Source: Shewanella seohaensis
GTDB taxonomy: Bacteria > Pseudomonadota > Gammaproteobacteria > Enterobacterales > Shewanellaceae
Length of the DNA stretch: 64,000 nt
NCBI RefSeq assembly: GCF_025449215.1
Contig: NZ_CP104900.1
Span: 186,001-250,000 of the forward strand
Direction: 5' to 3'
Part shown: piece after piece, positions 1 through 12,000 of the stretch
How the letters are laid out: each line of letters begins with the position of its first letter
How positions within the stretch are numbered: position 1 is the stretch's first letter
Notes under the pieces: generated by a model
The model's input: the letters and a program-made list of their open reading frames with translations, nothing else
Told to the model about the DNA's origin: nothing
The model's database searches: none
Translations under genes and position numbers: made by a program

Positions 1-858
1 GATGCCTTCTTACCTATCGCGGGCGGGATTGAGCTAAAAGCCATAGTGACGCTCAACCTGTGGGACCAAACCCATCCCGCCGCAGCCGTAATGCTCGCCG
101 CCGTGCTACTCACAGGCTTACTCTGTAAACGCGCCTTTTGTGGCTGGGCCTGTCCATTAGGGCTTGCCGGCGAATATCTCTACGCCTTACGCAAGCGCTT
201 TATCAAGGCCGAACTGGCGCCACCCGCATGGTTAGACTGGCCACTGCGGATGCTGAAATACTTATTGCTGCTGGGGCTGTTTTACATCGTTATCGGTATG
301 CCTAGCGAATCGATTCCCTATTATCTGCAGGGCAACTACCACAAGATTGCCGACCTTAAGATGGCGCTGTTTTTTGTCACGCCTGGCCTCATCACCTTAG
401 CCTGCTTTGCGCTTATCCTCGCCTTAGCGGCGTGGCGTCGCCAAGGATTTTGCCGCTACTTGTGTCCCTATGGCGCCATGCTTGGGATCTTAAGTTTTGC
501 CAGCCCGCTCAAGATCCGCCGCAATACTCAACATTGCCTGATCGAAGCTAAAGGCATGAAGTGCGACAAATGTACCCGCGCCTGCCCAGCCAACATCATA
601 GTGCACACCAAAACCACGGTACGCAGCGACGAGTGCCAAGCCTGTATGCGCTGCGTCGCCGCCTGCCCTAAATCGGCGGCGCTCGGTTTTAGCCTAAAAT
701 CTGGCCACAGCGTTAGCCATAAGGACTTGTTAGTCTTGTTATTATTGGCACTCTTTGCCCTGCCACTCGGCGCCTATTTAGCCGGATTCTGGCACAGCCA
801 AACACCGGACAGTATCCGCATGGAGCTTATCCAAGTGATTGACCGAGTCGGCCATTAA
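1..858 (+). CDS. NapH/CcoG-like 4Fe-4S membrane protein (5' truncated by window edge)
   Basis: The frame is open from base 1, so the gene begins upstream; 285 residues are visible. Several hydrophobic membrane segments are interspersed with two cysteine clusters facing the membrane, CKRAFCGWACP and CRYLCPYGA, typical of the NapH/NosR/CcoG polyferredoxin domain. A C-terminal ferredoxin-like part follows with two CxxCxxCxxxCP clusters (CDKCTRACP and CQACMRCVAACP), then one last membrane helix. This family passes electrons between the quinone pool and periplasmic or membrane redox partners. The specific partner cannot be told because upstream genes are outside the window. A GTG lies at 46, but homologous-looking sequence continues before it, so it is not taken as the start. 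Confidence 0.8.
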   Translation, partial: DAFLPIAGGIELKAIVTLNLWDQTHPAAAVMLAAVLLTGLLCKRAFCGWACPLGLAGEYLYALRKRFIKAELAPPAWLDWPLRMLKYLLLLGLFYIVIGMPSESIPYYLQGNYHKIADLKMALFFVTPGLITLACFALILALAAWRRQGFCRYLCPYGAMLGILSFASPLKIRRNTQHCLIEAKGMKCDKCTRACPANIIVHTKTTVRSDECQACMRCVAACPKSAALGFSLKSGHSVSHKDLLVLLLLALFALPLGAYLAGFWHSQTPDSIRMELIQVIDRVGH

Positions 859-884
859 CTATCTTATTTGTTGATAAGTAGACA

Positions 885-917
885 TAAAAAAGGTGCTGCC
901 CAAGCTGCACCTTTTAT
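885..917. terminator. bidirectional Rho-independent terminator
   Basis: Hairpin AAAAGGTGC (888-896) / GCACCTTTT (907-915) lies between the convergent ends of the ferredoxin-like gene and katG. A-rich and T-rich flanks on either side let it serve both strands. Confidence 0.8.
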
Positions 918-944
918 GTTCACAATAAGCTTAAACGCTAGTGA

Positions 945-3431
<2,487 letters not shown>

Positions 3432-3460
3432 AAAAAAACCGCACATTAATGTGCGGCTTT
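3432..3460 (-). terminator. Rho-independent terminator of the SDR-cupin-ADH operon
   Basis: Stem CCGCACATTAATGTGCGG (3439-3456) is followed on the minus strand by a run of seven T. It lies just beyond the stop of the alcohol dehydrogenase gene. Confidence 0.85.
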
Positions 3461-3481
3461 ATTTGATTAAGTGTCGAGCAA

Positions 3482-4543
3482 TTAGCTGAGCGTCTCTAGC
3501 TCGCCATTTCGCCAAGGCTCTATCACAACTTTAATATGTGGATTCGATTGCATTAATTGCTTGAATGCCCCCGATACCCCATCCATACCCACTTTACCCG
3601 TGAGCAGCTTACGCCAAGGAATAGTGCCTTGGGCTAGTTCCGCTAAACAGGCGGCAAATTCCGCCGGCTGATAATAGTAGGAGAAGCGCATATCCAATTC
3701 TTTGACCGTGGCATAGGCGTAATTGATATTAGCATTGGCAGTGTGAATGCCCGTCACCACTATCGTCGCCTTGGCGGGTGCACGCTGCACAAAGCCTTCG
3801 ATAAGCCTATGGATCCCGACACATTCGAATATCACCAATCGCTTACCCGCCGCAAGCTCGGCGGCGAAGGCGACTTCGTCCTGCTCACTGGGGTTCACCG
3901 TATGAGTCGCCCCAAATTCACGGGCTAATTGCAATTTATCGCCCTGTAAATCCGCCGCCACTATCTTTGTCACGCCTTGTAAGTGCAGCGCGGAGATCGC
4001 CGCCAGACCAATAGGGCCGCAGCCCACAACCAGCGCCACATCCTCGGCCTGCATATCACCCCGATTCACCGCATGCAATCCCACGGCTAAGGGTTCAGTC
4101 AGTGCCACGGCCTCCGGCGGTAAATGTTCAGGCACAGGCATCAATAGGGCTTCATCGAGAATAAAATATTCAGAATAGGCCCCATTCACCCCAGGAGTGA
4201 CTCCTACTCCCGCACCATTTTGGCTCATCAGAATGGGAACAGACGTCACCCGAGTGCCAAGCGCTAAGGCCTGTTGGGTCTGTGGACCAAACTCGACAAT
4301 TTCGGCACAAAACTCATGGCCAAGCATCACAGCGGCATGATTATCAACACCTTCGGGCATGACCCCAAGCTTACGATAAAAATCAAACACTTCGCTGTAG
4401 TGACGAGTGATATGAATGTCCGAGCCACAGATCCCACAGGCGAGGCTACGCACTAACACTTGGCCCGCCTGCGGCTTAGGTTGCTCGACCCGTTGCAGGC
4501 TGACGTCACCATCCTGCATCACAATGGCATTCATCATGCTCAT
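3482..4543 (-). CDS. zinc-type alcohol dehydrogenase (MDR family)
   Basis: 353 residues. The GroES-like N-terminal half carries the catalytic-zinc residues CGICGSDIH (about residues 36-44) and GHEFCAEIVEFG. The Rossmann half has the dinucleotide motif VGCGPIGLAA. The loop that normally holds the four structural-zinc cysteines lacks them, so only the catalytic zinc site is expected. It probably oxidises a secondary alcohol or polyol with NAD(P). The start at 4543 has AGGAG seven bases upstream. It is the third gene of an operon after the SDR and cupin genes (9 bp gap to the cupin) and opposite the AraC regulator, so it likely acts in the same catabolic route. The substrate is unknown. Confidence 0.85.
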   Translation of the reverse strand: MSMMNAIVMQDGDVSLQRVEQPKPQAGQVLVRSLACGICGSDIHITRHYSEVFDFYRKLGVMPEGVDNHAAVMLGHEFCAEIVEFGPQTQQALALGTRVTSVPILMSQNGAGVGVTPGVNGAYSEYFILDEALLMPVPEHLPPEAVALTEPLAVGLHAVNRGDMQAEDVALVVGCGPIGLAAISALHLQGVTKIVAADLQGDKLQLAREFGATHTVNPSEQDEVAFAAELAAGKRLVIFECVGIHRLIEGFVQRAPAKATIVVTGIHTANANINYAYATVKELDMRFSYYYQPAEFAACLAELAQGTIPWRKLLTGKVGMDGVSGAFKQLMQSNPHIKVVIEPWRNGELETLS

Positions 4544-4552
4544 AGCGGGCTC

Positions 4553-5059
4553 CTATTCTGCATCGCTCATGCGGGCTAAGGCTCCGGGCTTGATGTAGCG
4601 TGGATTAATCCCCTGCGCTTTTGCAGCCGCCAAGAGCGCCTGCTCAATCCAACCTGAATCCATAATAAACATTAAGTTACCATCATCATCAAAGTTAATA
4701 TTCGCCCCAGTAATCACCATCACCCCATCGGCCCCCTCAGAATCCGCGGGGCAATGGAAAGTGTGGATTGAACCGCCTGGCTCATACAAGTAGCTGCCCG
4801 CTGTTTGCGGTTGGTCTGGGTATTCAACATAGTTCCAGCGCCCCGCTAGAGTATAGAAATGCACCACACCCGTGTGAAAATGCTTTGGCAAGGTGATGCC
4901 CGGCTTAAACTTGGCACGGATCACCCAAATTCCATTTTCAGGGTCTAAAAATAACGGGTACACATCGACGCCAGGTAGGGCATCTTTGATGATCTGTTCT
5001 TCGTTGGTATTGAGGGTTAATAAAAAGTCTTGATGATTAATCACTTCTGGTAGAGCCAT
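4553..5059 (-). CDS. cupin protein, 2,4'-dihydroxyacetophenone dioxygenase-like
   Basis: About 168 residues from the ATG at 5059, which has GAGGA seven bases upstream; a GTG at 5107 would overlap the SDR stop and has no such site. It is a single-domain cupin with a probable metal site in KHFHTGVVHFYTLAG and a second motif GGSIHTFH. The usual cupin glutamate is replaced by His in the HxHx4H pattern, as in the 2,4'-dihydroxyacetophenone dioxygenase-like family. Such proteins bind Fe or Mn and often cleave C-C bonds oxidatively, but many are uncharacterised. Its position between an SDR and a zinc dehydrogenase suggests a step in carbonyl or polyol catabolism; this is inference. Confidence 0.75.
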   Translation of the reverse strand: MALPEVINHQDFLLTLNTNEEQIIKDALPGVDVYPLFLDPENGIWVIRAKFKPGITLPKHFHTGVVHFYTLAGRWNYVEYPDQPQTAGSYLYEPGGSIHTFHCPADSEGADGVMVITGANINFDDDGNLMFIMDSGWIEQALLAAAKAQGINPRYIKPGALARMSDAE

Positions 5060-5106
5060 GTTTGCATTCCTCATTGTTGTTATAGTGTTTATGGGTCGAG
5101 CTACCA

Positions 5107-5868
5107 CTACCCCAGCAGTGGATATTTAAAGTTTTCAAAACCGTCGGAGGCGTTCACTGTGCAACCATTGATGCAGTTGGCTTCGTCACTGACGAGAAAT
5201 GCCACCACATCGGCAATCTCATTCGGTTGGGTAAATTCTTGGCGCATTTGTTCTTTACGAATGTGTTCCCACAGCCCGAGCGCTTCGTATTGGCGCAGCA
5301 TAGGCGTATCGACGCGGCCCGGCGCCACGGCGCAGACCCGCACACCAAGCGGCGCATACTCCAGCGCGGCGCATTTGGTCATCATGTCGACGGCCGCTTT
5401 ACTGACGTTGTAGGTGAAGGTCATTTCTGAGGCGAGCTGCGCGTAAACTGACGAGGTATTTAAAATCACGCCCCGAGTACCTTGGGCTTGGAATTGACGG
5501 CCACCGGCGAGGATGCCGTGGTACACGCCTTTTTGGTTCACATTGGTGACAGGTTCAAAATCATTAATAGGATCATGCTGTAACAGCGGCTTAGCCAAAC
5601 CGATGCCGGCGTTATTGATCAGAATATCGAGCTGGCCAAACTGCTTGGCCGCCTGCTTGACCATGGCCTCCACTTGGTTGTAATCAGTCACATCGACACT
5701 AAAAGTAGCGAGCTTGTCGCTGGGAACATCGTTAAACACCTTGAGCGCATCGGCAGACAAATCGGCGGCGACAACCCTAGCCCCTTCGGCGAGCAGTTTA
5801 CGAATAATGGCCTGCCCTATGCCCCCGGCAGCCCCCGTCACCACGGCGGTTTTATGTAATAAACGCAT
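5107..5868 (-). CDS. short-chain dehydrogenase/reductase
   Basis: 253 residues from the ATG at 5868, chosen over 5895 because AGAGGA lies just before it. It shows the classical SDR layout: TGAAGGIGQA nucleotide-binding glycine motif near the N-terminus, NNAG in the middle, and catalytic YNVSK with an upstream Ser (TSSVY). The acidic residue after strand 2 (AADLSAD) favours NAD(H). It is the first gene of the SDR-cupin-ADH operon, divergent from the AraC regulator with 138 bp between the starts. It probably oxidises a hydroxyl or reduces a keto group in the same pathway; the substrate is unknown. Confidence 0.9.
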   Translation of the reverse strand: MRLLHKTAVVTGAAGGIGQAIIRKLLAEGARVVAADLSADALKVFNDVPSDKLATFSVDVTDYNQVEAMVKQAAKQFGQLDILINNAGIGLAKPLLQHDPINDFEPVTNVNQKGVYHGILAGGRQFQAQGTRGVILNTSSVYAQLASEMTFTYNVSKAAVDMMTKCAALEYAPLGVRVCAVAPGRVDTPMLRQYEALGLWEHIRKEQMRQEFTQPNEIADVVAFLVSDEANCINGCTVNASDGFENFKYPLLG

Positions 5869-5942
5869 AGCTGTCCTCTGTTTGTATTTATTCATTTAAT
5901 TATTAAGACGATGTTAATTTAGACGCTTAATTACTCAGCATC

Positions 5943-5978
5943 TTGACTTTTTACGAGCCAAATTTGATATTTTACGAG
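5943..5978 (+). promoter_or_regulatory. probable sigma-70 promoter with AraC-type direct repeats
   Basis: TTGACT (5943-5948) and GATATT (5966-5971) are separated by 17 bp on the plus strand, a plausible promoter for the regulator at 6007. The nonamer TTTTACGAG occurs at 5949-5957 and again at 5970-5978. The 21-bp repeat period is two helical turns, the geometry used by AraC-family proteins. The repeats lie between the divergent regulator and the SDR operon and could control both. Confidence 0.6.
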
Positions 5979-6006
5979 TCTTATAACAAAGTGAACTAAG
6001 CGTCCC

Positions 6007-7014
6007 ATGTACCTAGTCCGAAGTGGTGCCGTCGCTCAATTTGAGCAATTAGTCCTAGAATTGGGGCAAAACCCCATCGAAATGATCCAGCAAGCGGGGC
6101 TGCGGCAGGCGCAGTTTCGCGATCCTAACACCTATATCGCCTATATACGCTTAGCCGAATTATTGGAAATTGCCGCCCAGCGCTGCCAGCAGCCCTTGTT
6201 TGGCTTAATGCTGGCGCAGCGGCAAACCTTGCATGTACTAGGGGATCTGCCGATGTTGGTGTCGCACACGGCCACAGTGGCCGATGCCCTTGCCCGAGTG
6301 AATGACTATCTGTATTTACACGCCTCTGGGGTGTCATTGCAGCTACAGCCACAGACTGACATCGTGCGACTGGCACTGTCGATCAATGTCCACAGCCCAA
6401 GTGGCATAGAACAACTGATGCAAATGAGCGTGGCGCAGCTGGCGATGTTTGTCTCGAGCCTGCTCAATATGAATATCAGCAACATTCCTTTGTATTTGTG
6501 CCAAAACAAACCTAGCGGCCCAGAGCCACAACGCTTTATCCAGCCAGTGCGTTTTCGCGAAGCCTTTGATGGCGTGGTGCTCAAAACCTCACAACTCTTG
6601 GGGCGTAACTATCACGATGAAGAGGCACTTAACCGCCACCTCCAGTCACATCTACAATATTTACAGAGCCGCTACCCCGACAACCTTGCCGACCAAGCAC
6701 GGGACTTAATCCATCGGTTGCTCCCCACGGGAGAGTGTTGTATCGAACGAGTATCGACGGCGCTGGGTTTACACGAACGCACCCTACAAACGAGGCTGAA
6801 AGAAACGGGTCAAAGCTATCGCCACTTGCTACAGGATGTCAGGCAAAACATCGCCCAGCAGCAACTCAGTTATGGCACGCAAACCATCACCGAACTCGCA
6901 CTGCAACTCGGGTATGCCGAAGTCGCCGTATTTAGTCGCCACTTTAAAACTTGGACAGGATTTTCCCCTAAGCAATGGCAACTGCAGTATCGTAAGGGAC
7001 AAATTGAGGATTGA
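6007..7014 (+). CDS. AraC-family transcriptional regulator
   Basis: 335 residues. The N-terminal two thirds look like the Arabinose_bd-type sensory domain found in OruR/ArgR-like regulators. The last about 90 residues form the AraC double helix-turn-helix (RVSTALGLHERTLQTRLKETG, then TITELALQLGYAEVAVFSRHFKTWTGFSP, here given as two separate helices). It is divergent from the SDR-cupin-ADH operon and is probably its activator. The direct repeats at 5949 and 5970 are likely binding sites and overlap its own promoter, suggesting autoregulation. Start ATG at 6007. Confidence 0.9.
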   Translation: MYLVRSGAVAQFEQLVLELGQNPIEMIQQAGLRQAQFRDPNTYIAYIRLAELLEIAAQRCQQPLFGLMLAQRQTLHVLGDLPMLVSHTATVADALARVNDYLYLHASGVSLQLQPQTDIVRLALSINVHSPSGIEQLMQMSVAQLAMFVSSLLNMNISNIPLYLCQNKPSGPEPQRFIQPVRFREAFDGVVLKTSQLLGRNYHDEEALNRHLQSHLQYLQSRYPDNLADQARDLIHRLLPTGECCIERVSTALGLHERTLQTRLKETGQSYRHLLQDVRQNIAQQQLSYGTQTITELALQLGYAEVAVFSRHFKTWTGFSPKQWQLQYRKGQIED

Positions 7015-7072
7015 AGCGCGTAGCGTAGGCTGTTAAGTTACTTAAATCGCAGCCAAATTGTTAGGAAAACAT

Positions 7073-7288
7073 ATGCACAAGCGAAAGGATTTTTGGTTTT
7101 GGTTCGGGCTAATTCTTGGCCCCATTTTAATTATGCTAGGGCTATTTAATGTGGGTTATTTACTCGCTGGTGCCGCCTATTCTTCAATCATATCCACAGA
7201 GAATCATTATCGAGAGTTTATTTTACTGATCTCAAGCACCATCTGCGGCGTTGCCATTTTGCGCCACGCACTAAAAAGAAAATCCTAA
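7073..7288 (+). CDS. small two-helix membrane protein
   Basis: 71 residues from the ATG at 7073, preceded by TTAGGAAAA; the earlier TTG at 7058 lacks a site. Two hydrophobic stretches, FWFWFGLILGPILIMLGLF and FILLISSTICGVAIL, are separated by a short loop and flanked by lysines and arginines. No family was recognised. It stands alone between the AraC gene and typA and shares a terminator with typA. Confidence 0.6.
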   Translation: MHKRKDFWFWFGLILGPILIMLGLFNVGYLLAGAAYSSIISTENHYREFILLISSTICGVAILRHALKRKS

Positions 7289-7310
7289 CAACTCCGCTCA
7301 AATACAGCAT

Positions 7311-7347
7311 AAAAAAGCCCCGCTAAGTTGCCTTAGCGGGGCCTTAT
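7311..7347. terminator. bidirectional terminator between small membrane protein and typA
   Basis: GCCCCGCTAAG (7317-7327) pairs with CTTAGCGGGGC (7332-7342), with six A before and a T-rich tail after. It is placed between convergent genes. Confidence 0.9.
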
Positions 7348-7389
7348 TCATTCACTGGGCAGTCACTTTACGCGACCACACAACCACCA

Positions 7390-9201
7390 TTAGCCGCGGC
7401 TAGCGCGCTTACGGTCGTTTTCAGTTAAGTGTTTCTTACGAACACGGATGCTCTTAGGTGTTACTTCAACTAATTCGTCATCATCGATAAACTCAAGCGC
7501 TTGCTCAAGAGTTAAGGTGATTGGCGTAGTCAGTACCTGAGCTTCGTCGGTACCAGAGGCGCGCATGTTAGTCAGCTGCTTACCTTTCAGACAGTTCACT
7601 GTCAGATCGTTAGCACGAGAGTGGATACCCACTACCTGGCCTTCATAAACCTCGGCAGCGTGGCCGATAAACAGACGACCGCGGTCCTGCAGACCGAACA
7701 GTGCGAATGTCAGCGCCTTACCGGTCGCGTTAGAGATCAATACGCCGTTAGCGCGTTGACCGATATCGCCACCTTTGTGAGGACCGTAGTGATCGAATGA
7801 GTGGTAAATCAGACCAGTACCAGAAGTAGCAGTTAAGAACTCAGTTTGGAAACCGATTAAGCCACGGCTTGGGATGATAAAGTCAACGCGAACGCGACCT
7901 TTACCGTCAAGCTGCATGTCTTTCATTTCGGCTTTACGGATACCCAGTTTCTCAATCACTGTACCTTGATGTTCTTCTTCAACGTCAACGGTCAGGGTTT
8001 CGTATGGCTCACACAGTTCGCCATCGATGGTTTTTAAGATAACTTCTGGGCGAGAAACTGCTAATTCGTAGCCTTCACGACGCATGTTTTCGATCAGGAT
8101 AGACAGGTGTAATTCACCACGGCCCGATACCGCGAAACGGTCTGGGCTGTCAGTTTCTTCGACGCGCAGTGCCACGTTGTGCACTAATTCCTGCTGCAGA
8201 CGCTCAAGAATGTTACGTGAAGTGACGTACTTACCTTCTTTACCTGCAAATGGAGAGGTGTTGACCTGGAAAGTCATGGTCAGTGTTGGCTCATCAACTG
8301 ACAGTGCAGGCAGTGCTTCAACGCTACCGGCAGCACACACAGTATCAGAGATTTTCAGCTCGCCTAAACCGGTAATAGCAACGATGTCGCCAGCGTTAGC
8401 TACGTCAACTTCGGTACGATCTAAGCCCATGTAACCTAATACTTGGCCCATTTTGCCGTTACGCACTTTACCGTCGGCACCGATCACGCTCACCTGTTGG
8501 TTTACCTTGACGCTACCACGCTTGATACGGCCAACGCCGATAACGCCTACATATGAGTTGTAGTCCAGCTGAGAGATCTGCATCTGGAATGGACCTTCAG
8601 CGTCAGCTGCAGGTGGAGAAACTTTTTCAACGATAGTTTGGAACAGTGGCGTCATATCTGCGCTCACTTCATCCGGATCTAAAGTTGCAAAACCGTTTAA
8701 TGCCGAGGCATAAACGATTGGGAAATCTAATTGCTCATCGGTCGCGCCTAAGTTGTCGAACAGATCGAATACCTGGTCGATAACCCAATCAGGGCGCGCG
8801 CCTGGACGGTCGATTTTGTTGATCACTACGATAGGCTTTAAACCTTGTGCGAAAGCTTTCTTGGTCACGAAACGTGTCTGTGGCATTGGACCATCGACCG
8901 CATCAACTAGCAGTAACACTGAGTCAACCATAGACAATACACGTTCAACCTCACCACCGAAGTCGGCGTGACCTGGGGTATCAACGATATTAATACGATA
9001 ATCGTTCCACTTGATGGCAGTATTCTTTGCCAGAATCGTGATTCCACGCTCCTTCTCAAGATCGTTGGAATCCATCACCCGCTCAGTAGCCTCTCCTCGA
9101 GTTGCAAGGGTTCCTGATTGCGACAGCAACTTATCAACCAGGGTCGTTTTACCATGGTCAACGTGCGCAATAATGGCGATGTTACGTAAATTCTCTAACA
9201 C
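7390..9201 (-). CDS. typA: translational GTPase TypA/BipA
   Basis: 603 residues from the GTG at 9201 (start [19 protein letters not shown]), the usual BipA length. AAGAGG precedes this GTG by seven bases; a longer frame to 9240 adds residues not seen in the family. G motifs: [31 protein letters not shown] and SALNG, followed by the EF-G-like domains. This ribosome-associated GTPase helps ribosome assembly and stress adaptation. It is transcribed away from glnA, the common gammaproteobacterial arrangement. Confidence 0.96.
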   Translation of the reverse strand: MLENLRNIAIIAHVDHGKTTLVDKLLSQSGTLATRGEATERVMDSNDLEKERGITILAKNTAIKWNDYRINIVDTPGHADFGGEVERVLSMVDSVLLLVDAVDGPMPQTRFVTKKAFAQGLKPIVVINKIDRPGARPDWVIDQVFDLFDNLGATDEQLDFPIVYASALNGFATLDPDEVSADMTPLFQTIVEKVSPPAADAEGPFQMQISQLDYNSYVGVIGVGRIKRGSVKVNQQVSVIGADGKVRNGKMGQVLGYMGLDRTEVDVANAGDIVAITGLGELKISDTVCAAGSVEALPALSVDEPTLTMTFQVNTSPFAGKEGKYVTSRNILERLQQELVHNVALRVEETDSPDRFAVSGRGELHLSILIENMRREGYELAVSRPEVILKTIDGELCEPYETLTVDVEEEHQGTVIEKLGIRKAEMKDMQLDGKGRVRVDFIIPSRGLIGFQTEFLTATSGTGLIYHSFDHYGPHKGGDIGQRANGVLISNATGKALTFALFGLQDRGRLFIGHAAEVYEGQVVGIHSRANDLTVNCLKGKQLTNMRASGTDEAQVLTTPITLTLEQALEFIDDDELVEVTPKSIRVRKKHLTENDRKRASRG

Positions 9202-9937
9202 GGATAAACCTCTTACCATCAAAAAAATAGGGTATTTCAATATTCGTTATAGCAATCTACGTTGAGTCGCCATAAAAAAGCGTGACATTCTACTCCAGAG
9301 CGGCCTCGCCGCACAGGATTATTTTTGAACACTTATAAAACAATTTTTTGAGCACAGTGCTCAAAAGGTACTCTCTTGCCCAAGTCAAATAGCCTAAATG
9401 CACCGTTAATGCGCAGGCGATTCGCCAGTTTATCTTGTCATCAACTAAGCTAAGCAGCTGAATTCACTGTTTTTCACTCAGTGCAGCTTTTGCTGCCCAG
9501 CCCAAAGCCGCCATAAGTATAGTCAATCCACGCCATCAAGCCGTGATGCGCCAGAGTGAGCCATAAAAATAAGCGCCTCAGGCATCAATTAGCGGTTTCT
9601 GCGGATGACTTTGGCCTCAGTTTCAACAAACTCTATTCCACATTGTGAACAACGACATTAACGCCATGAAAATTAAGCACTATTCAATATTTCCAGCAAT
9701 AACCGCCCCGCGAAAAACAGCTTAGGTTGCCACAGTTTTGTGACATTATTACGGGCGATTGAAATAGTGAGCTTGTACGGTTATCTCGCCTCACTAATGT
9801 GCTAAATTCGTTGTGCTTTGTTTGGTTTCGAATCTTGTCAAAAGCCAGAATTGAGATATCAATCCGGCTTGCCTCTGAGCTTAATGGGCCGACGAGTTCG
9901 GGATAAATGGGCGTTGCGAGATTGCACTCAAGTTGCT
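9202..9937. other. typA upstream / distal glnA upstream region, no gene
   Basis: No open frame with coding character was seen. It contains a perfect odd-centred palindrome at 9346-9366 (arm TTTTGAGCAC) about 145 bp upstream of typA. It must hold the typA promoter; the rest is unexplained. Confidence 0.5.
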
Positions 9938-10056
9938 TGCACTAAAATGGTGTTGTAACGGTGCGCACCAAAATGGATTAATGCACCAAAATGCCACATG
10001 CAAACGCACCAACATAGTGCAGCAAGATATAAATTGTTGTGCACTAAAATATATAG
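9938..10056 (+). promoter_or_regulatory. array of five NtrC-like binding sites upstream of glnA
   Basis: Five 17-bp matches to the NtrC consensus (TGCAC-N7-GTGCA type): TGCACTAAAATGGTGTT at 9938, CGCACCAAAATGGATTA at 9964, TGCACCAAAATGCCACA at 9982, CGCACCAACATAGTGCA at 10005 and TGCACTAAAATATATAG at 10040. The first and fourth match in both arms; the others match strongly in the left arm only. All lie 30-150 bp upstream of a sigma-54 promoter, as expected of enhancer sites. NtrC itself is encoded at the right end of the window. Confidence 0.85.
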
Positions 10057-10084
10057 CCTTTTATTATCAACACCTTAAATTGTT

Positions 10085-10100
10085 GGCATAGATATCGCTA
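10085..10100 (+). promoter_or_regulatory. sigma-54 promoter of glnA
   Basis: TGGCAT-N5-TCGCT matches the -24/-12 consensus (TGGCAC-N5-TTGCW) with the invariant GG and GC at correct spacing. Transcription would start near 10112, giving a leader of about 75 nt. Confidence 0.75.
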
Positions 10101-10185
10101 CATAGCTTGTAAGTTTGGCTCAAGCGCGACTTGAGTTAAAAGATTATAGAAGGGACATCCCTTTACCCTACTCGGAGACTTTAGA

Positions 10186-11595
10186 ATGTCAGTTGAATCA
10201 GTTTTAAAGCAACTAGAAGAATTAGAAGTTAAGTTTGTTGATTTGCGTTTTACCGATACTAAAGGTAAAGAGCAGCACGTTTCTATCCCTACTCATCAGG
10301 TTGATGCCGATTTCTTTGAAGACGGTAAAATGTTCGATGGTTCATCTATTGCTGGCTGGAAAGGCATTAACGAATCAGACATGGTACTGATGCCAGACCC
10401 AACGACCTTCGTATTAGACCCGTTCACCGAAGAAACCACAGCGCTGATCCGTTGTGACATTCTTGAGCCAGGCACTATGACTGGTTATGACCGTGACCCA
10501 CGCTCTATCGCTAAGAAAGCCGAAGAGTACTTACGCTCTACTGGTATCGCCGATACCGTATTAGTTGGTCCTGAGCCAGAGTTCTTCCTGTTCGACGACG
10601 TACGTTTCGGCACAGACATGTCTGGCTGTTTCGTGAAAATCGACGCTAAAGAAGCGGCTTGGAACTCAGGCACTAGCTACGAAGGTGGCAACACTGGTCA
10701 CCGCCCATTCGTTAAAGGTGGTTACTTCCCAGTAGCACCGGTTGACTCTTCACAAGATCTTCGTAGCGCCATGTGTCTGGTACTGGAAGAGATGGGTCAA
10801 GTAGTTGAAGCGCATCACCACGAAGTGGCGACTGCCGGTCAGAACGAGATCGCAACTCGCTTCAACAAGCTGACTAAGAAAGCCGATGAAATCCAGATCC
10901 TTAAGTATGTGGTTCACAACATGGCCCACGCTTACGGCAAAACAGCAACCTTCATGCCTAAGCCAATCGTTGGCGACAACGGTAGCGGTATGCACGTTCA
11001 CCAATCTCTGGCAAAAGACGGTGTTAACCTCTTCTCTGGCGACAAATACGCCGGTCTGAGCGAGACAGCACTTTACTACATCGGCGGTATCATCAAGCAC
11101 GCTCGCGCGCTGAACGCTTTCACTAACCCAAGCACTAACTCGTACAAGCGTCTAGTACCTCACTTCGAAGCACCTGTCATGCTGGCCTACTCGGCACGTA
11201 ACCGCAGCGCTTCAATTCGTATCCCAGTAGTACCAAGCCCTAAAGGCCGTCGTATCGAGACTCGCTTCCCAGATCCACATGCAAACCCATACTTAGGTTT
11301 CGCAGCGCTGCTGATGGCGGGTATCGATGGTATCCAAAACAAGATCCATCCAGGCGAAGCTATGGATAAAGACTTGTACGATCTGCCAGCTGAAGAAGCG
11401 GCTGAAATCCCACAAGTAGCGACTTCATTAGAAAACGCGCTTGAAAACCTGCAAGCTGACCACGAGTTCTTAACTCGCGGCGGTGTATTCAGCGAAGATT
11501 TCATCCAATCTTACATTGCACTGAAATCTGCAGAAGCTGAGCGTGTAAGCCGTACAACTCACCCATTAGAGTTCGAGATGTACTACAGCCTGTAA
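10186..11595 (+). CDS. glnA: glutamine synthetase type I
   Basis: 469 residues, standard for the dodecameric GSI-beta enzyme that makes glutamine from glutamate, ammonia and ATP. Visible family motifs include the early [11 protein letters not shown] loop, [10 protein letters not shown] with metal-binding glutamates, [10 protein letters not shown], and NRSASIRIP. The adenylylation tyrosine is present in [10 protein letters not shown] near residue 398, so GlnE control is expected. GGAG precedes the ATG. Expression is probably driven by the upstream sigma-54 promoter and NtrC array. Unlike the enteric glnALG operon, glnL and glnG are about 50 kb away. Confidence 0.98.
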   Translation: MSVESVLKQLEELEVKFVDLRFTDTKGKEQHVSIPTHQVDADFFEDGKMFDGSSIAGWKGINESDMVLMPDPTTFVLDPFTEETTALIRCDILEPGTMTGYDRDPRSIAKKAEEYLRSTGIADTVLVGPEPEFFLFDDVRFGTDMSGCFVKIDAKEAAWNSGTSYEGGNTGHRPFVKGGYFPVAPVDSSQDLRSAMCLVLEEMGQVVEAHHHEVATAGQNEIATRFNKLTKKADEIQILKYVVHNMAHAYGKTATFMPKPIVGDNGSGMHVHQSLAKDGVNLFSGDKYAGLSETALYYIGGIIKHARALNAFTNPSTNSYKRLVPHFEAPVMLAYSARNRSASIRIPVVPSPKGRRIETRFPDPHANPYLGFAALLMAGIDGIQNKIHPGEAMDKDLYDLPAEEAAEIPQVATSLENALENLQADHEFLTRGGVFSEDFIQSYIALKSAEAERVSRTTHPLEFEMYYSL

Positions 11596-11628
11596 TGGCT
11601 AACGGCATCGATTAGCAGCACAAAATCT

Positions 11629-11665
11629 AACAGCCCCGACGGTCTTCTGTCGGGGCTGTTTTGTC
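11629..11665 (+). terminator. glnA terminator
   Basis: AACAGCCCCGAC (11629-11640) pairs with GTCGGGGCTGTT (11649-11660), followed by TTGT. A strong GC stem. Confidence 0.9.
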
Positions 11666-11806
11666 TCTATCGCTCTGTGACTCCCAAGTATTCCCCTGCC
11701 TATTCAACCCCTCTACAACCATAAACCCCGACCTCTCGTTGTATCTGTCCATTTGTTGTCGCCTCGTGATTTGGGGTGCGTAAAAAAGTAAAGGCTTTGT
11801 AAATTC

Positions 11807-11830
11807 AATTAAGAACGATTCTCGATTGCA
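11807..11830. promoter_or_regulatory. Fur-like box upstream of TonB receptor
   Basis: AATTAAGAACGATTCTCGAT lies within 11807-11830, an imperfect palindrome close to the Fur motif of gammaproteobacteria. It is about 175 bp before the receptor start. The match is weaker than that at 31797. Confidence 0.45.
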
Positions 11831-12000
11831 ACTATAATAATGCGTCTTTTTTGGAGCCAAACACGGAATACTCTCCATTCATATTCAGTTAGCGCATTGA
11901 ATTCAAACCATTAAAAACGCTTTCTGGGTCGCGAGGAAATGGCACCACAGTGCAGTCCTTTTGGCTTCTCATGTACCTGTTGTTTTTGATGGAGAATACT

